NCBI GenBank assembly: GCA_016935815.1
Contig: JAFGQH010000057.1
Coordinates: 1 to 60,034, forward strand
Direction: 5' to 3'
DNA: 60,034 nt
From: Bacilli bacterium
GTDB taxonomy: Bacteria; Bacillota_I; Bacilli_A; Izemoplasmatales; Hujiaoplasmataceae
Shown: positions 41,313 through 50,803 of the stretch, one piece after another
Numbering within the stretch: the first letter of the stretch is position 1
Layout of the letters: each line of letters begins with the position of its first letter
The notes under the pieces: model-generated
The model's database searches: none
What the model was told of the DNA's origin: nothing
Seen by the model: only the letters and a program-made list of their open reading frames with translations
Made by a program: the position numbers and the translations under genes

Positions 41313-42643
41313 GATAATCCCTCCAATACACTCAGGAGTTTATCAATCTCGGCTTTGGTACGTTTCTCCGTAACAGCGAAATTGATCAGATTCTCGTAAT
41401 CATCCGAGAACCCTGACAAGGAGAATCCTCCAAAGATTCCATTTGCCAGCAACGCTTCTTTGATCAAATCATGAGACAAGGTCGTCTCCAAAGTGAATTC
41501 TTTCAGAAATGGTTGTTGGAATGGATCAAAGAATTTTTTTGTTTTCAGCAATTGGTCGTATAAATAATGGGCATTCTGATAGGAAAGAGAATTGACCTCT
41601 TTGATTCCTTGTTTCCCCATTATAGACAGATATACCGTGGAGTACAGCACCAAAAGCGATTGATTGGAACAGATGTTCGAATTTGCTTTGGCTCTGCGAA
41701 TGTGTTGTTCTCTGGCTTGTAACGTCAAAACAAAAGCCCGGTTGCCAAAGGTATCCGTGGTATAACCACAGATTCGTCCCGGCATCTTACGTACGTGTTT
41801 TTTGATAGTAGCCAAGTAACCGATGGTCGGTCCGCCAAAGGATAATGGCATCCCGAGAGACTGACAGTCCCCGCATGCGATATCCGCTCCGTTCTCACCT
41901 GGAGTTTTCAAAACGCCTAACGCGCTGATATCCCCGTGTTGAATAAAGATGGATTTATTTTCATGCAACAAATCGGCTAAGCCGTCATAGGACTCGATCA
42001 ATCCGAAGAAATTCGGATTTTGAACGATGAGTCCAGCAACCTCTTTGTCCAACATACCAGACAATGCATCTTGGTCCAGCACGCCATCTTTGGCTGGTAC
42101 CATTTCAAATTCATGACCTTTGAATCTTAAATAAGTCTTGATGACTTGGATTGCACTTGGATGCATGGTGCTAGAAATCAATATCTTGTTCCGTCTGCTG
42201 ATGGAACAAGCCATAAAACAGGCTTCTGCCGCCGCTGTCGTCCCATCGTACATGGAAGCATTCGAGACATCAAGACCAGTCAAAGATTGGATCATCGATT
42301 GATACTCGAAGATGTATTGCAATGTTCCTTGAGACACTTCTGGCTGATACGGAGTGTAAGATGTCAAAAACTCCTGCCGTGATGTGATAGCATCAATGAC
42401 AGAAGGAGTGTAGTGATCATATAATCCCAAGCCTGAAAAAATCAGCAATTCCTGATTCTTATCGCTTAAGGTTTTGAGATAGTTCCGAACTTCCATTTCC
42501 GACATCTCGGATGGTAAGTCGTATTCATGGTCCAACAAGACCTCTTTCGGAACCGCGGCAAACAACTCATCGATTGATGAGATGTTGAGTTCTTTCAGCA
42601 TCAGCTCAATGTCTTGTTTGGTGTGCGGAAAGTATTTGAACAT
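41309..42643 (-). CDS. gcvPA: glycine dehydrogenase (decarboxylating) subunit 1
   Basis: YTPYQPEVSQGTLQYIFEYQSMIQSLTGLDVSNASMYDGTTAAAEA. Confidence 0.96.
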   Translation of the reverse strand: MFKYFPHTKQDIELMLKELNISSIDELFAAVPKEVLLDHEYDLPSEMSEMEVRNYLKTLSDKNQELLIFSGLGLYDHYTPSVIDAITSRQEFLTSYTPYQPEVSQGTLQYIFEYQSMIQSLTGLDVSNASMYDGTTAAAEACFMACSISRRNKILISSTMHPSAIQVIKTYLRFKGHEFEMVPAKDGVLDQDALSGMLDKEVAGLIVQNPNFFGLIESYDGLADLLHENKSIFIQHGDISALGVLKTPGENGADIACGDCQSLGMPLSFGGPTIGYLATIKKHVRKMPGRICGYTTDTFGNRAFVLTLQAREQHIRRAKANSNICSNQSLLVLYSTVYLSIMGKQGIKEVNSLSYQNAHYLYDQLLKTKKFFDPFQQPFLKEFTLETTLSHDLIKEALLANGIFGGFSLSGFSDDYENLINFAVTEKRTKAEIDKLLSVLEGLS

Positions 42644-42654
42644 GTTGTACCTCG

Positions 42655-43032
42655 CTATAAAATTGCTTCGTATTCTTCTGCGCTCAACAAGTTTTCCAAT
42701 TCTTCTTTATTGGACAGTTTGACCTTGATCATCCAAGCTGCGAATGCATCTTCATTGACCTGTTCCGGCTCTCCAACCAAATCCTCATTGATTTCCAGTA
42801 CTTCACCGGAAACAGGTGAAACAAGGTCGGATGCTGCTTTCACGGATTCGACTGCACCAAATTCTGTATTGGCTTCAACTGCGTCTCCTACTTCAGGAAG
42901 ATCGACGAATACAACGCTACCAAGTTCTTTGGCTGCGAAATCGGTGATTCCCACTAAAACCTCTTCATCATTCAATTTCTTTACCCATTCGTGGTCGTTG
43001 GAATAAAGCAGACCTTTTAATACTTTGCTCAT
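42655..43032 (-). CDS. gcvH: glycine cleavage system protein H
   Basis: VEANTEFGAVESVKAASDLVSPVSGEVLEIN with lipoyl lysine. Confidence 0.97.
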   Translation of the reverse strand: MSKVLKGLLYSNDHEWVKKLNDEEVLVGITDFAAKELGSVVFVDLPEVGDAVEANTEFGAVESVKAASDLVSPVSGEVLEINEDLVGEPEQVNEDAFAAWMIKVKLSNKEELENLLSAEEYEAIL

Positions 43033-43038
43033 AAAATG

Positions 43039-44142
43039 TTAAGCCCCTTTCGTTTTATAGTTCTTCGTCAAGAATTTTTTATCTCTTACAAAACCAGGGA
43101 CCATCTTGTTCCTGATTTTGACTTGGATTTGCGTGTCTTTTTTGTTGTATGGACGATTGATCATCGCCAAGGCAATCGGTGTTTCCAAACTGACTGAAAG
43201 ATATCCTGTGGTAATAAATCCGACAAGTTCGTCGTTGGAATAAACTTCATAAGTAGCTCTAGGAATTGCCAGTTTTGTCAATTCGATTCCAACAAGCCTA
43301 CGCTTTAAGCCTTCCTCTTGTTGGTCGAGTAATGCTTGTTTTCCGATAAAGTCGGAATCGGAATCGATTTTTGTAAAGAATTTGAATCCCGCTTCCAATG
43401 GTGTGACCGTATCGGAAATCTCATGACCGTACAGCGGCAGCGCTGCTTCAAAGCGCAAAGTATCACGAGAGCCAAGTCCGCAAGGAACGACTCCTCCGAC
43501 ATGAAAAATCGACCAAAGCTCTGTAATTGCATCATCGGATGCATAGATTTCAAATCCATCCTCTCCGGTATAGCCGGTTCTGGATATCAACAGATTATAA
43601 GGTCCATATTCGAAATATCCATAGTGAAAGAATTCCAAAGAAGATAAATCAATACCCAAAAGCTGTTTGACTTTTGCTTCTGCTTGCGGTCCTTGTATCG
43701 CAATCTCGGAGATTTCCTCCGATCGATTGATTACCGTAACGTCAAAATCGTCGGTTTGATCCACTAACCAACTGTAGTCTTTGCCAACATTGCTGGCATT
43801 GACAACGAGGAAATATTCTTCATTCGACATCTTGTACACCAATAGATCATCTACGATCGTTCCGTTTTCATAAAGCAGCATTCCGTAGGTTACAGACCCT
43901 GGTTCTTTGTCCAAGATGTGATTGCAGAACACATGATCGATAAATTTTGTTGCGTCTTTACCTTTGACTGCGAATTCACCCATGTGACTGACATCGAACA
44001 TTCCTGAGGCTTGTCTGACTGCCAGATGCTCATTCTTGATCGTGTCATACACAATCGGCATCATGAAACCGGCAAAATCTTCCATTTTTGCGCCTAAATC
44101 CACATGCGCTTGATATAGACATGTGCGTTTCACTTCATTCAT
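43039..44142 (-). CDS. gcvT: glycine cleavage system aminomethyltransferase T
   Basis: FDVSHMGEFAVKGKDA; SRTGYTGEDGFEIY; GLGSRDTLRFEAALPLYGHE. Confidence 0.97.
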   Translation of the reverse strand: MNEVKRTCLYQAHVDLGAKMEDFAGFMMPIVYDTIKNEHLAVRQASGMFDVSHMGEFAVKGKDATKFIDHVFCNHILDKEPGSVTYGMLLYENGTIVDDLLVYKMSNEEYFLVVNASNVGKDYSWLVDQTDDFDVTVINRSEEISEIAIQGPQAEAKVKQLLGIDLSSLEFFHYGYFEYGPYNLLISRTGYTGEDGFEIYASDDAITELWSIFHVGGVVPCGLGSRDTLRFEAALPLYGHEISDTVTPLEAGFKFFTKIDSDSDFIGKQALLDQQEEGLKRRLVGIELTKLAIPRATYEVYSNDELVGFITTGYLSVSLETPIALAMINRPYNKKDTQIQVKIRNKMVPGFVRDKKFLTKNYKTKGA

Positions 44143-44182
44143 TGGATATACCTCTCATTCATTATACCAAATTTTTCTATTT

Positions 44183-45148
44183 CTAAAACAGAATATCCAA
44201 AAATTCATCAGCTTGAAGATTATAGATATAATCTTGAATCTCGATTTGGTCGAGAACGGCTTGAAATGCGGATTTGGTGAAGGCGACTCCTTTGAACAAA
44301 TCCATGAATTCATCGGCGTCTTCAATCAAGAAGTAGTCGCCCATCAGATTGATGCGTTTGACGATGTTGTTCTTGAGTTCCAATGTCGCTTCAATCATAC
44401 CGGCATTGGTTTTACCTTTCTTCATGACGGTATAATTCGGATTTTTGCCATAGATGAAGTCTTCATCCAAATAGGATGCTTCGATGGCACGAATGCCTTT
44501 GACATCCTCTTCTGATAGAGTAATCTGTGATTTGCACAGGTTCTCTTTGAAATAGGCACGAAAATCTTCGACGGTTATATCGATGTGATCTTTGATGTTC
44601 GTTACCCTGCTCCTGACCGAATCGATGCCCTTGGAAACCAATTTCTCATTGTCAGGCGTGATTGCCCTAACCATGGTTGCGACATCGGTATCGATCATCA
44701 TGGTACCGTGAACGACCGAACGGTTGTTGACACGGTAAAATGCGTTTCCAGAGACTTTGCGACCGTCGATCAAAATATCGTTTCTGCCAGAAAAGACAGC
44801 ATTCAATCCAAGGCTTTTCAATAGGGAAACAACGTGTTCCAAATAGGTATCAAACACGAAGTCCTTGTTGAAGGTTGGCGTGATGAAGCTCAGCATCACG
44901 TTATTCGGATCCGCAAAAACACATCCACCACCGGATTTTCGGCGATAAAATTCAATGTTGTTCTGTCTCACGAAGTCGAGATTGACTTCATTTTCAATCA
45001 ATTGATTCCGACCGAATATAACGGTCGGCTTGACCTGCCACATGAAGAAGTATTCTTCTTCTGGGTAGTGTTTTGCTAAATATTCTTCGGTTGCCAGGTA
45101 AAATGACAAACGTTCCGTCTTCTCTGACGGATGATTTACATAGATCAT
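44183..45148 (-). CDS. lplA: lipoate--protein ligase A
   Basis: RRKSGGGCVFADPNNVMLSFI; GRNDILIDGRKVSGNAFYR; VHGTMM. Confidence 0.93.
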   Translation of the reverse strand: MIYVNHPSEKTERLSFYLATEEYLAKHYPEEEYFFMWQVKPTVIFGRNQLIENEVNLDFVRQNNIEFYRRKSGGGCVFADPNNVMLSFITPTFNKDFVFDTYLEHVVSLLKSLGLNAVFSGRNDILIDGRKVSGNAFYRVNNRSVVHGTMMIDTDVATMVRAITPDNEKLVSKGIDSVRSRVTNIKDHIDITVEDFRAYFKENLCKSQITLSEEDVKGIRAIEASYLDEDFIYGKNPNYTVMKKGKTNAGMIEATLELKNNIVKRINLMGDYFLIEDADEFMDLFKGVAFTKSAFQAVLDQIEIQDYIYNLQADEFLDILF

Positions 45149-45173
45149 AAGTCCTCCAAGAAAAAGAGAGAAA

Positions 45174-45899
45174 CTAGTCTCTCTCCAAAAATTCTTTCAT
45201 TCGTTTTTCTTCAAGTTCGGCTATAAATTCAGTAAATGGTTCGATTTTTTTGTTGATTTTGTATTCATCAATGGTTCTGTAATACTCATCTCTCATTTCT
45301 TTTGTGATCGAAATTGGTAAGAATCCCTCGAGTTCCAATTGGTAGTTGAGCAAGAGTCTTGCCAATCTGCCATTGGCATCCATGAATGGATAGATCTTAA
45401 GGATCTGCAAGTGGGCGAATGCGGCTTTCTTCAATCCCTTGAGTTCTGGATCATTCAAGTCAGCGAAATAGCGATCCATCTTGCTGAAGATTTTCAAATA
45501 AGTTGGCGGTACATGTTTCGCTCCTAAGATGAATAAATCTCTGGTTCTATAAACACCCCCGTTGATGATTCCATCAACAAGGATTTGGTGCAAATCTTTG
45601 ACAATGTTTTCGTCATATTGTCTGTGTTCGTTTACCATACGATGCACTCTTTGAATTGCATGGTAATTGTTGATGATTGCTTTTCTGACTGTCTCACTCT
45701 TGTCAGGAAATTGACGGGAGTGATCTTCCAACAAGAAAACGACATCTTCGTAGGTGAAATCTCCGTTCTCAAAACTAGTAGACTCGTAAATGTACCGTTT
45801 GTCAAACTCTGTGCAACGATTTTTCAGTTCACTTTCGGACAACATTTTTTTCTTGTCGGCTACTGCTTGTAAAAGAGCTTCAGCTCCTTTGATACTCAT
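45174..45899 (-). CDS. Fic family protein with degenerate catalytic motif
   Basis: GVYRTRDLFILGAKHVPP flap; Fic motif reads YPFMDANGRLAR instead of HPFxDGNGRxxR. Confidence 0.85.
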   Translation of the reverse strand: MSIKGAEALLQAVADKKKMLSESELKNRCTEFDKRYIYESTSFENGDFTYEDVVFLLEDHSRQFPDKSETVRKAIINNYHAIQRVHRMVNEHRQYDENIVKDLHQILVDGIINGGVYRTRDLFILGAKHVPPTYLKIFSKMDRYFADLNDPELKGLKKAAFAHLQILKIYPFMDANGRLARLLLNYQLELEGFLPISITKEMRDEYYRTIDEYKINKKIEPFTEFIAELEEKRMKEFLERD

Positions 45900-45971
45900 A
45901 TTACATCACCTCTCTATTTATAATAACATGGAAAACCCTTACATTCAATTGTTTTGCCAAAATATTTATTC

Positions 45972-46002
45972 AAAAAAAAGCAACTTTAAAAAGTTGCTTT
46001 TA
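45972..46002 (-). terminator. Rho-independent terminator
   Basis: AAAAGCAACTTT / AAGTTGCTTTT stem with minus-strand T-run. Confidence 0.8.
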
Positions 46003-47256
46003 GGCATTTACATTGTTATAGGAATATTTGATAATCTGATAGATGACATCCTTCGGAATATCGCCGTAATTATTGGCTTTGAACCAGAGTTCGTCTCTTG
46101 TACTCTTGTTCTTTGAAATCGTCGGATATTTGATAATCAAGCGGATTCCTTTTTCCAAATCGTATTTGAATGCCATGCGGTAGTAATTGCCGAAATTCAT
46201 CAATACGAGGAACGGTTTGCGGTCGACATAGAAAGTGATCCGGTCATCGTCCAATTTGGTTACTACATTTGGCATTTCTCGGATCGATTGGACCAAATCA
46301 TCAAAGGTCGGTTCCAACGGTTTGAACATCTTTGGCTTTTCAATGTAATATTCGATCGAATTCGCCTGGTTGGCAGGTGCCGTTGTTTTGGAGAATTCTG
46401 GATCGACATGAACATCTTCATAGATCATGTTGGTTGGATCGATATTTGCTTCCGAAGAAACGATGGTTTGTTGGTTTGAAACGATCATGGTCTTGTGACC
46501 ATCTTTTGTAGCGATGGTTTTCTTGCCTTGTTCCCTCTTGACATTTTTGGATTGAGATTGAGGTTGTTTCTTCGGTTGAGCAGAAGATCCCTCTCTGATT
46601 TCTTCGATTTCTTCTTCGAGTTCTTCGATTTCCTCATTTTTCTTGGAATGCAAAGAACTGATAATCAGATGAACCACATAAAGAAGAATACTAAGTGCTG
46701 CGACTCCTACCAAGTAGAAAGTCGAGAATGCTGAGTAATTCGTCAATTTATAGTTGAAGAACCAATATGTCAGATATCCCATCACAGCTGCCATTTCCAC
46801 CAACAAGATGAAATGGGCGATACGTTTCCCGTTGGATTCTTCTTTGAAATGAGTTCCGAACACGTGTGCAAAGATAATCAGATTCAAAGCGATGAGTCCA
46901 AAGAAACCGACAATCAGAAGATTAGTCGTATTGCTCGCCTGTGCATAGATGTAATAGTTGATCAATCCACCGAAGACAGTGATTGCGATGATGAACGTGT
47001 AAAGTGGTATGAATGCTGCTCTTGCCGTATTACGACTTACAAATCCGTTGTTTCGATATTCACTGTTCGCGAGGACCAGATAGACAATTCCGATGAGTAT
47101 AGCAAGAACGCCAATCCCACCTTTGATATACATTTCATATGTCGCAGACACGGTTACCGGAATGTACCATTGACCAAGGTCATTCCATGGAACGGCTGCG
47201 AGAGAAATGAGCAAAATAGATATTAAAATAAGGAAATTACCCAGAAACTTTTTCAT
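46000..47256 (-). CDS. Polytopic membrane protein with C-terminal MmcQ/YjbR-like domain
   Basis: About 6 TM segments, charged linker EEIEELEEEIEEI, then KPFLVLMNFGNYYRMAFKY...WFKANNYGDIPKDVIYQIIKYSYNNV. Confidence 0.55.
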   Translation of the reverse strand: MKKFLGNFLILISILLISLAAVPWNDLGQWYIPVTVSATYEMYIKGGIGVLAILIGIVYLVLANSEYRNNGFVSRNTARAAFIPLYTFIIAITVFGGLINYYIYAQASNTTNLLIVGFFGLIALNLIIFAHVFGTHFKEESNGKRIAHFILLVEMAAVMGYLTYWFFNYKLTNYSAFSTFYLVGVAALSILLYVVHLIISSLHSKKNEEIEELEEEIEEIREGSSAQPKKQPQSQSKNVKREQGKKTIATKDGHKTMIVSNQQTIVSSEANIDPTNMIYEDVHVDPEFSKTTAPANQANSIEYYIEKPKMFKPLEPTFDDLVQSIREMPNVVTKLDDDRITFYVDRKPFLVLMNFGNYYRMAFKYDLEKGIRLIIKYPTISKNKSTRDELWFKANNYGDIPKDVIYQIIKYSYNNVNA

Positions 47257-47287
47257 TCAATTCACCCTCTAACCTGTATATATAAAA

Positions 47288-47316
47288 ATTATAACCAATT
47301 AACCTATCTATGTCAA
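47288..47316 (-). promoter_or_regulatory. Promoter of 46000-47256 gene
   Basis: Minus TTGACA-17-TATAAT with GGTTAATTGGTTA in the spacer. Confidence 0.75.
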
Positions 47317-47440
47317 CAAAGCAAACTGTTTTTAGCCTTGGAATTCCGCCAAAATATAAGAGATATGAAATGAAATGTGACACGATATGTCGCAAAAGCA
47401 GTAAATTATTCCTTTTTTCTGTTTTTTTTAATCAATATAA

Positions 47441-47469
47441 TTGTAATTCGCAGTACCCTAATATATAAT
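47441..47469 (+). promoter_or_regulatory. Promoter of the TetR-family gene
   Basis: TTGTAA-17-TATAAT. Confidence 0.65.
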
Positions 47470-47523
47470 GAAAACAGAGATATGATATGTTTATTACAAT
47501 TTAATGGAAAAAGGAGGTTTATT

Positions 47524-48096
47524 ATGCAAGTCTTAAAAGAATCAGTTAGAAATGCGATCGTGGAAGGCGCAATTGCGGAATTCTTCCACAATGGTTTTCA
47601 AAAGGCGAACATGAGAAGAATTGCTGACAACGCCAACATCACTGTTGGAAACATCTATCGTTATTACAAGAACAAAGAAGAGTTGTTTAACGAGATTCTA
47701 CTTCCTGCTGAACGCGCGATCGATGATCTGGAAAGTTTCGACAAGAAACTCCACGTCACCAGAATCGATAGTGAAGAAGATGTCAACCAATTGGTTCAAT
47801 ACGTAATCAATGTCTTAAAGCCTTATACTCGTGAAGTCTTCATCATGATTTACAACTCAGAAGGAACCCATTACCAAAAGGTAAAAGCACAACTTGAGAA
47901 GCTGGTTGTTGACAAAGTCAACAGTTTCTATCCAAGACAATTCGACAGATATCTGTTGACCGTTTTGGCACAAAGTTTTGTTCAAGCAGTATTCCATGTA
48001 TTCAAAGAAAACGTGAACAACATCCGCAAGATCCAAGAGTACATTTCTCAACTGGTTGTCTATTTCTTCCGCGATATGGACAAGAGAATGTTCTAA
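47524..48096 (+). CDS. TetR/AcrR family transcriptional regulator
   Basis: EGAIAEFFHNGFQKANMRRIADNANITVGNIYRYYKNKEELF HTH; start trimmed to ATG 47524 after aaaggagg. Confidence 0.92.
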   Translation: MQVLKESVRNAIVEGAIAEFFHNGFQKANMRRIADNANITVGNIYRYYKNKEELFNEILLPAERAIDDLESFDKKLHVTRIDSEEDVNQLVQYVINVLKPYTREVFIMIYNSEGTHYQKVKAQLEKLVVDKVNSFYPRQFDRYLLTVLAQSFVQAVFHVFKENVNNIRKIQEYISQLVVYFFRDMDKRMF

Positions 48097-48123
48097 GAAA
48101 CAAGAAACAAACATGACAAGAAA

Positions 48124-48157
48124 AAAGTCATACCAGAAATCACTTCTGTTATGACTT
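48124..48157. terminator. Bidirectional terminator
   Basis: AAAGTCATAcCAGAA / TTCTGtTATGACTTT with A/T runs between convergent genes. Confidence 0.85.
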
Positions 48158-48165
48158 TTTTTTAT

Positions 48166-49776
48166 CTACATTTTTTCAAGTTCCAAGACATTTGTCTTGC
48201 CAATGATCGTTTTCGGTAAGGATTCCAATACGACGATTTCAGCTGGTTCTGCATAGATTCCCAGGTTATCTTTGATGAGTTTTTTGATTTCTTCCTTTTT
48301 AAGTGGTTGTTTTCCTGGGACCCATACTAGGAATAATTTAACTTTCGATCCTTTCAGTTCGTCGGGAACACCGATGGCTGCCACTTCTTGTACGGATTCC
48401 TGATCCATAAGAAGATTCTCGATTTCAGAAGGTAACACTGGCATTCCTGACACTTTTATGATTCGTTTCAGACGCTGTTTGAAATGAACGTAACCCTCTT
48501 CATCTAAAAATCCCAGATCTCCTGTTTTGACCCAAGATTTGCCATTTAATTCGACAATGGTCGATTGGGTTGCTTCTGAATCGTTGCGATAACCATTCAT
48601 CATAGTTGACCCCGACACCACGATTTCACCAGGTTGATTGAGCAGTAGGAATTCATTTGTTTTTAGATCGACAATCTGAACTTCTAGTTCCGGCAACGGT
48701 TTTCCAACCGTACCATCTTTGTTATCGCTTAAGGTATTGACAGAACAAACAGTCACTACTTCTGTTAAGCCATAGCCTTCCAAAAGTCTGGCTTCGGAAT
48801 AATAGTATTCCATCACTTCGTTAAACCGATTCTTCAAGTCCTGTGCAACATAGTCCCCTCCGACAAATGCTTGTAGGATGTTCTTTACGGAACGGGAACG
48901 GAATTCCTTATGCCGCAGTAACGCTTCAAACAAAGAAGGTACTCCTATGATGAAATTGATCTGGTTGCTTTCTATCAGAGCGACCGCTTCGTCAGCGTCA
49001 AACTTAGGCATCAATGTATCCACTCCACCAAACATGACCATCGAATGGATTCCCATGCAAAGCCCAAAGCCGTGGAACATCGGCAACACTGCCAACATAT
49101 GTTTGTCTTCAAACTCCTTCAAGCCCAATATATATTCGGTTTTGCTGGAAAGAAAATTGATCGCATAATTCGATAATTCAATGGTTTTCGGTTCTCCCGA
49201 AGTTCCCCCGCTATGTAAAAGGAATGCGGTCTTTTTCGGATCGATCTTTTTGACTTTCACTTCTTCATCTTTGTAAAGATCAACAAGATAAAGAACTTGC
49301 TTACTTGGTTTTATCGCTTTCAGTTTTTTGCGATGGATCAGACGGTATCCGAATTTCTTGATTCCTCCGAATTCGGTAACCGGCGTCACCAAAATAAATG
49401 TTTTGTCTTCTTCTTTCAACAACGCTTCGAAATGCTGGTAGAAGGTATCCAAGATAATCAAATGCTTGGATCCAGTTTGTTTCATAAATTTGGTCATCTG
49501 GATTACCGGTGTCAGCGGATGTACCATATGACAGACAACACCGATTTCATTCAACGCATAAAAAGAAAATATCGCTTCGAAGACATTCGGCATTGCCAAA
49601 GTGACAACATCACCAGCATTTAGTCCAAGGCTGATAAATCCAGCAGCCAGTTTGTTCACTTTGCCATCAAACTCGGAATACGTGATGTATTTCTTCATGA
49701 ACAACAATGCATTGGAGTTTGGATGTTTTTTGGCGGTATCATGCAACGCGCCATAAAGTGTTTGATTATAATTCAT
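48166..49776 (-). CDS. AMP-binding acyl-CoA synthetase/ligase
   Basis: FLLHSGGTSGEPKTIELSN; EGYGLTEVVTVCSVN; KTGDLGFLDEEGYVHFKQRLKRIIKVSG. Confidence 0.92.
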   Translation of the reverse strand: MNYNQTLYGALHDTAKKHPNSNALLFMKKYITYSEFDGKVNKLAAGFISLGLNAGDVVTLAMPNVFEAIFSFYALNEIGVVCHMVHPLTPVIQMTKFMKQTGSKHLIILDTFYQHFEALLKEEDKTFILVTPVTEFGGIKKFGYRLIHRKKLKAIKPSKQVLYLVDLYKDEEVKVKKIDPKKTAFLLHSGGTSGEPKTIELSNYAINFLSSKTEYILGLKEFEDKHMLAVLPMFHGFGLCMGIHSMVMFGGVDTLMPKFDADEAVALIESNQINFIIGVPSLFEALLRHKEFRSRSVKNILQAFVGGDYVAQDLKNRFNEVMEYYYSEARLLEGYGLTEVVTVCSVNTLSDNKDGTVGKPLPELEVQIVDLKTNEFLLLNQPGEIVVSGSTMMNGYRNDSEATQSTIVELNGKSWVKTGDLGFLDEEGYVHFKQRLKRIIKVSGMPVLPSEIENLLMDQESVQEVAAIGVPDELKGSKVKLFLVWVPGKQPLKKEEIKKLIKDNLGIYAEPAEIVVLESLPKTIIGKTNVLELEKM

Positions 49777-49785
49777 AATTTCCCC

Positions 49786-50643
49786 CTAGAAACGATACCC
49801 GAAAAGGTATCCGATAATAAATATGATTGCGAATAAAATGAATTGATGAGTGACAAAAACCCATAATGAATTCCGTCCGGTAAACAAAACCGGATTCTTC
49901 GGTGACATCTTGACGCTTGGAATCAAAGAAACACGATTTGCATAGAACTGCCGTCCGATAACCGTACCGATCATGATCATACCGGAATATGGAAACAATC
50001 CGAAATAATCAGCGCCATAGGCTCTCGTACCATACAACAATCCTGGAATGTCTTCCCAACGAATTGTACTTATATAACGAAGTTGCCAGAAATGGGATTG
50101 AATTCCCATGATGATGATAAACGTACCCACCAAAAGAATGAACCAGTCATAATATCTAGCCCAAGCCGTTTTGGGATCGGCTTTGATTCCAACCTTTTGA
50201 AACAACCAAGATAAAAACGATGGAAGACTCCAAAGCAACCAAGTCAGGAAGATGCTGACACCAAACATATGGATGACTCCAAAGATGATGAAAGTATTCA
50301 TTCCGGTAAACTCTTCAATCAAATAGGTTATGATTGAAATCAATGCAGCTACCCCCATCAGTTTCAATGAACGAGCCAGATTCGATTTGGAGAAGGTAAA
50401 ACTGATTCCCGAAACGATTAGAAAGACGGAAACAAAAAAGAAGTGTCCGTAGAAACGCAATGTAGAGTTCCAGTAAAGTTCCGCCAACTGGTTCAACCAG
50501 ACGAACCCGGAACGATTCAATTCATCAAAATTGTTGAAATAACTGTCCATGTCCTTCAAATCATACATCAAATGATCGAAGACCATCATCAGAATCGCAA
50601 ATCCTCTTGCAAAATCCAGTTCCCAAATACGTTTCTGTTTCAT
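49786..50643 (-). CDS. Heparan-alpha-glucosaminide N-acetyltransferase-domain (DUF1624) membrane protein
   Basis: WELDFARGFAILMMVFDHLMYDL; polytopic. Confidence 0.8.
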   Translation of the reverse strand: MKQKRIWELDFARGFAILMMVFDHLMYDLKDMDSYFNNFDELNRSGFVWLNQLAELYWNSTLRFYGHFFFVSVFLIVSGISFTFSKSNLARSLKLMGVAALISIITYLIEEFTGMNTFIIFGVIHMFGVSIFLTWLLWSLPSFLSWLFQKVGIKADPKTAWARYYDWFILLVGTFIIIMGIQSHFWQLRYISTIRWEDIPGLLYGTRAYGADYFGLFPYSGMIMIGTVIGRQFYANRVSLIPSVKMSPKNPVLFTGRNSLWVFVTHQFILFAIIFIIGYLFGYRF

Positions 50644-50803
50644 CTATCTACCTCAACTATAATTCCTTATTATTATATCATAAGATTTTTTTTTTGTATT
50701 TGCAACCAATAAAAAACCTTTTGAATCCGTATATTATGTGAAATCAAGCTTCCATCATAGAAAATGGCTGAATTATGTTATAATATTCCTCGGAGTGATA
50801 TCA

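Noticed and set aside
44143-44182. Glycine riboswitch before gcvT
   Set aside because: Gap of only 40 nt between lplA and gcvT, no aptamer-like structure
47377-47523. N-terminal extension of the TetR ORF
   Set aside because: Overlaps the promoter; the ATG at 47524 has a good Shine-Dalgarno (aaaaggagg)
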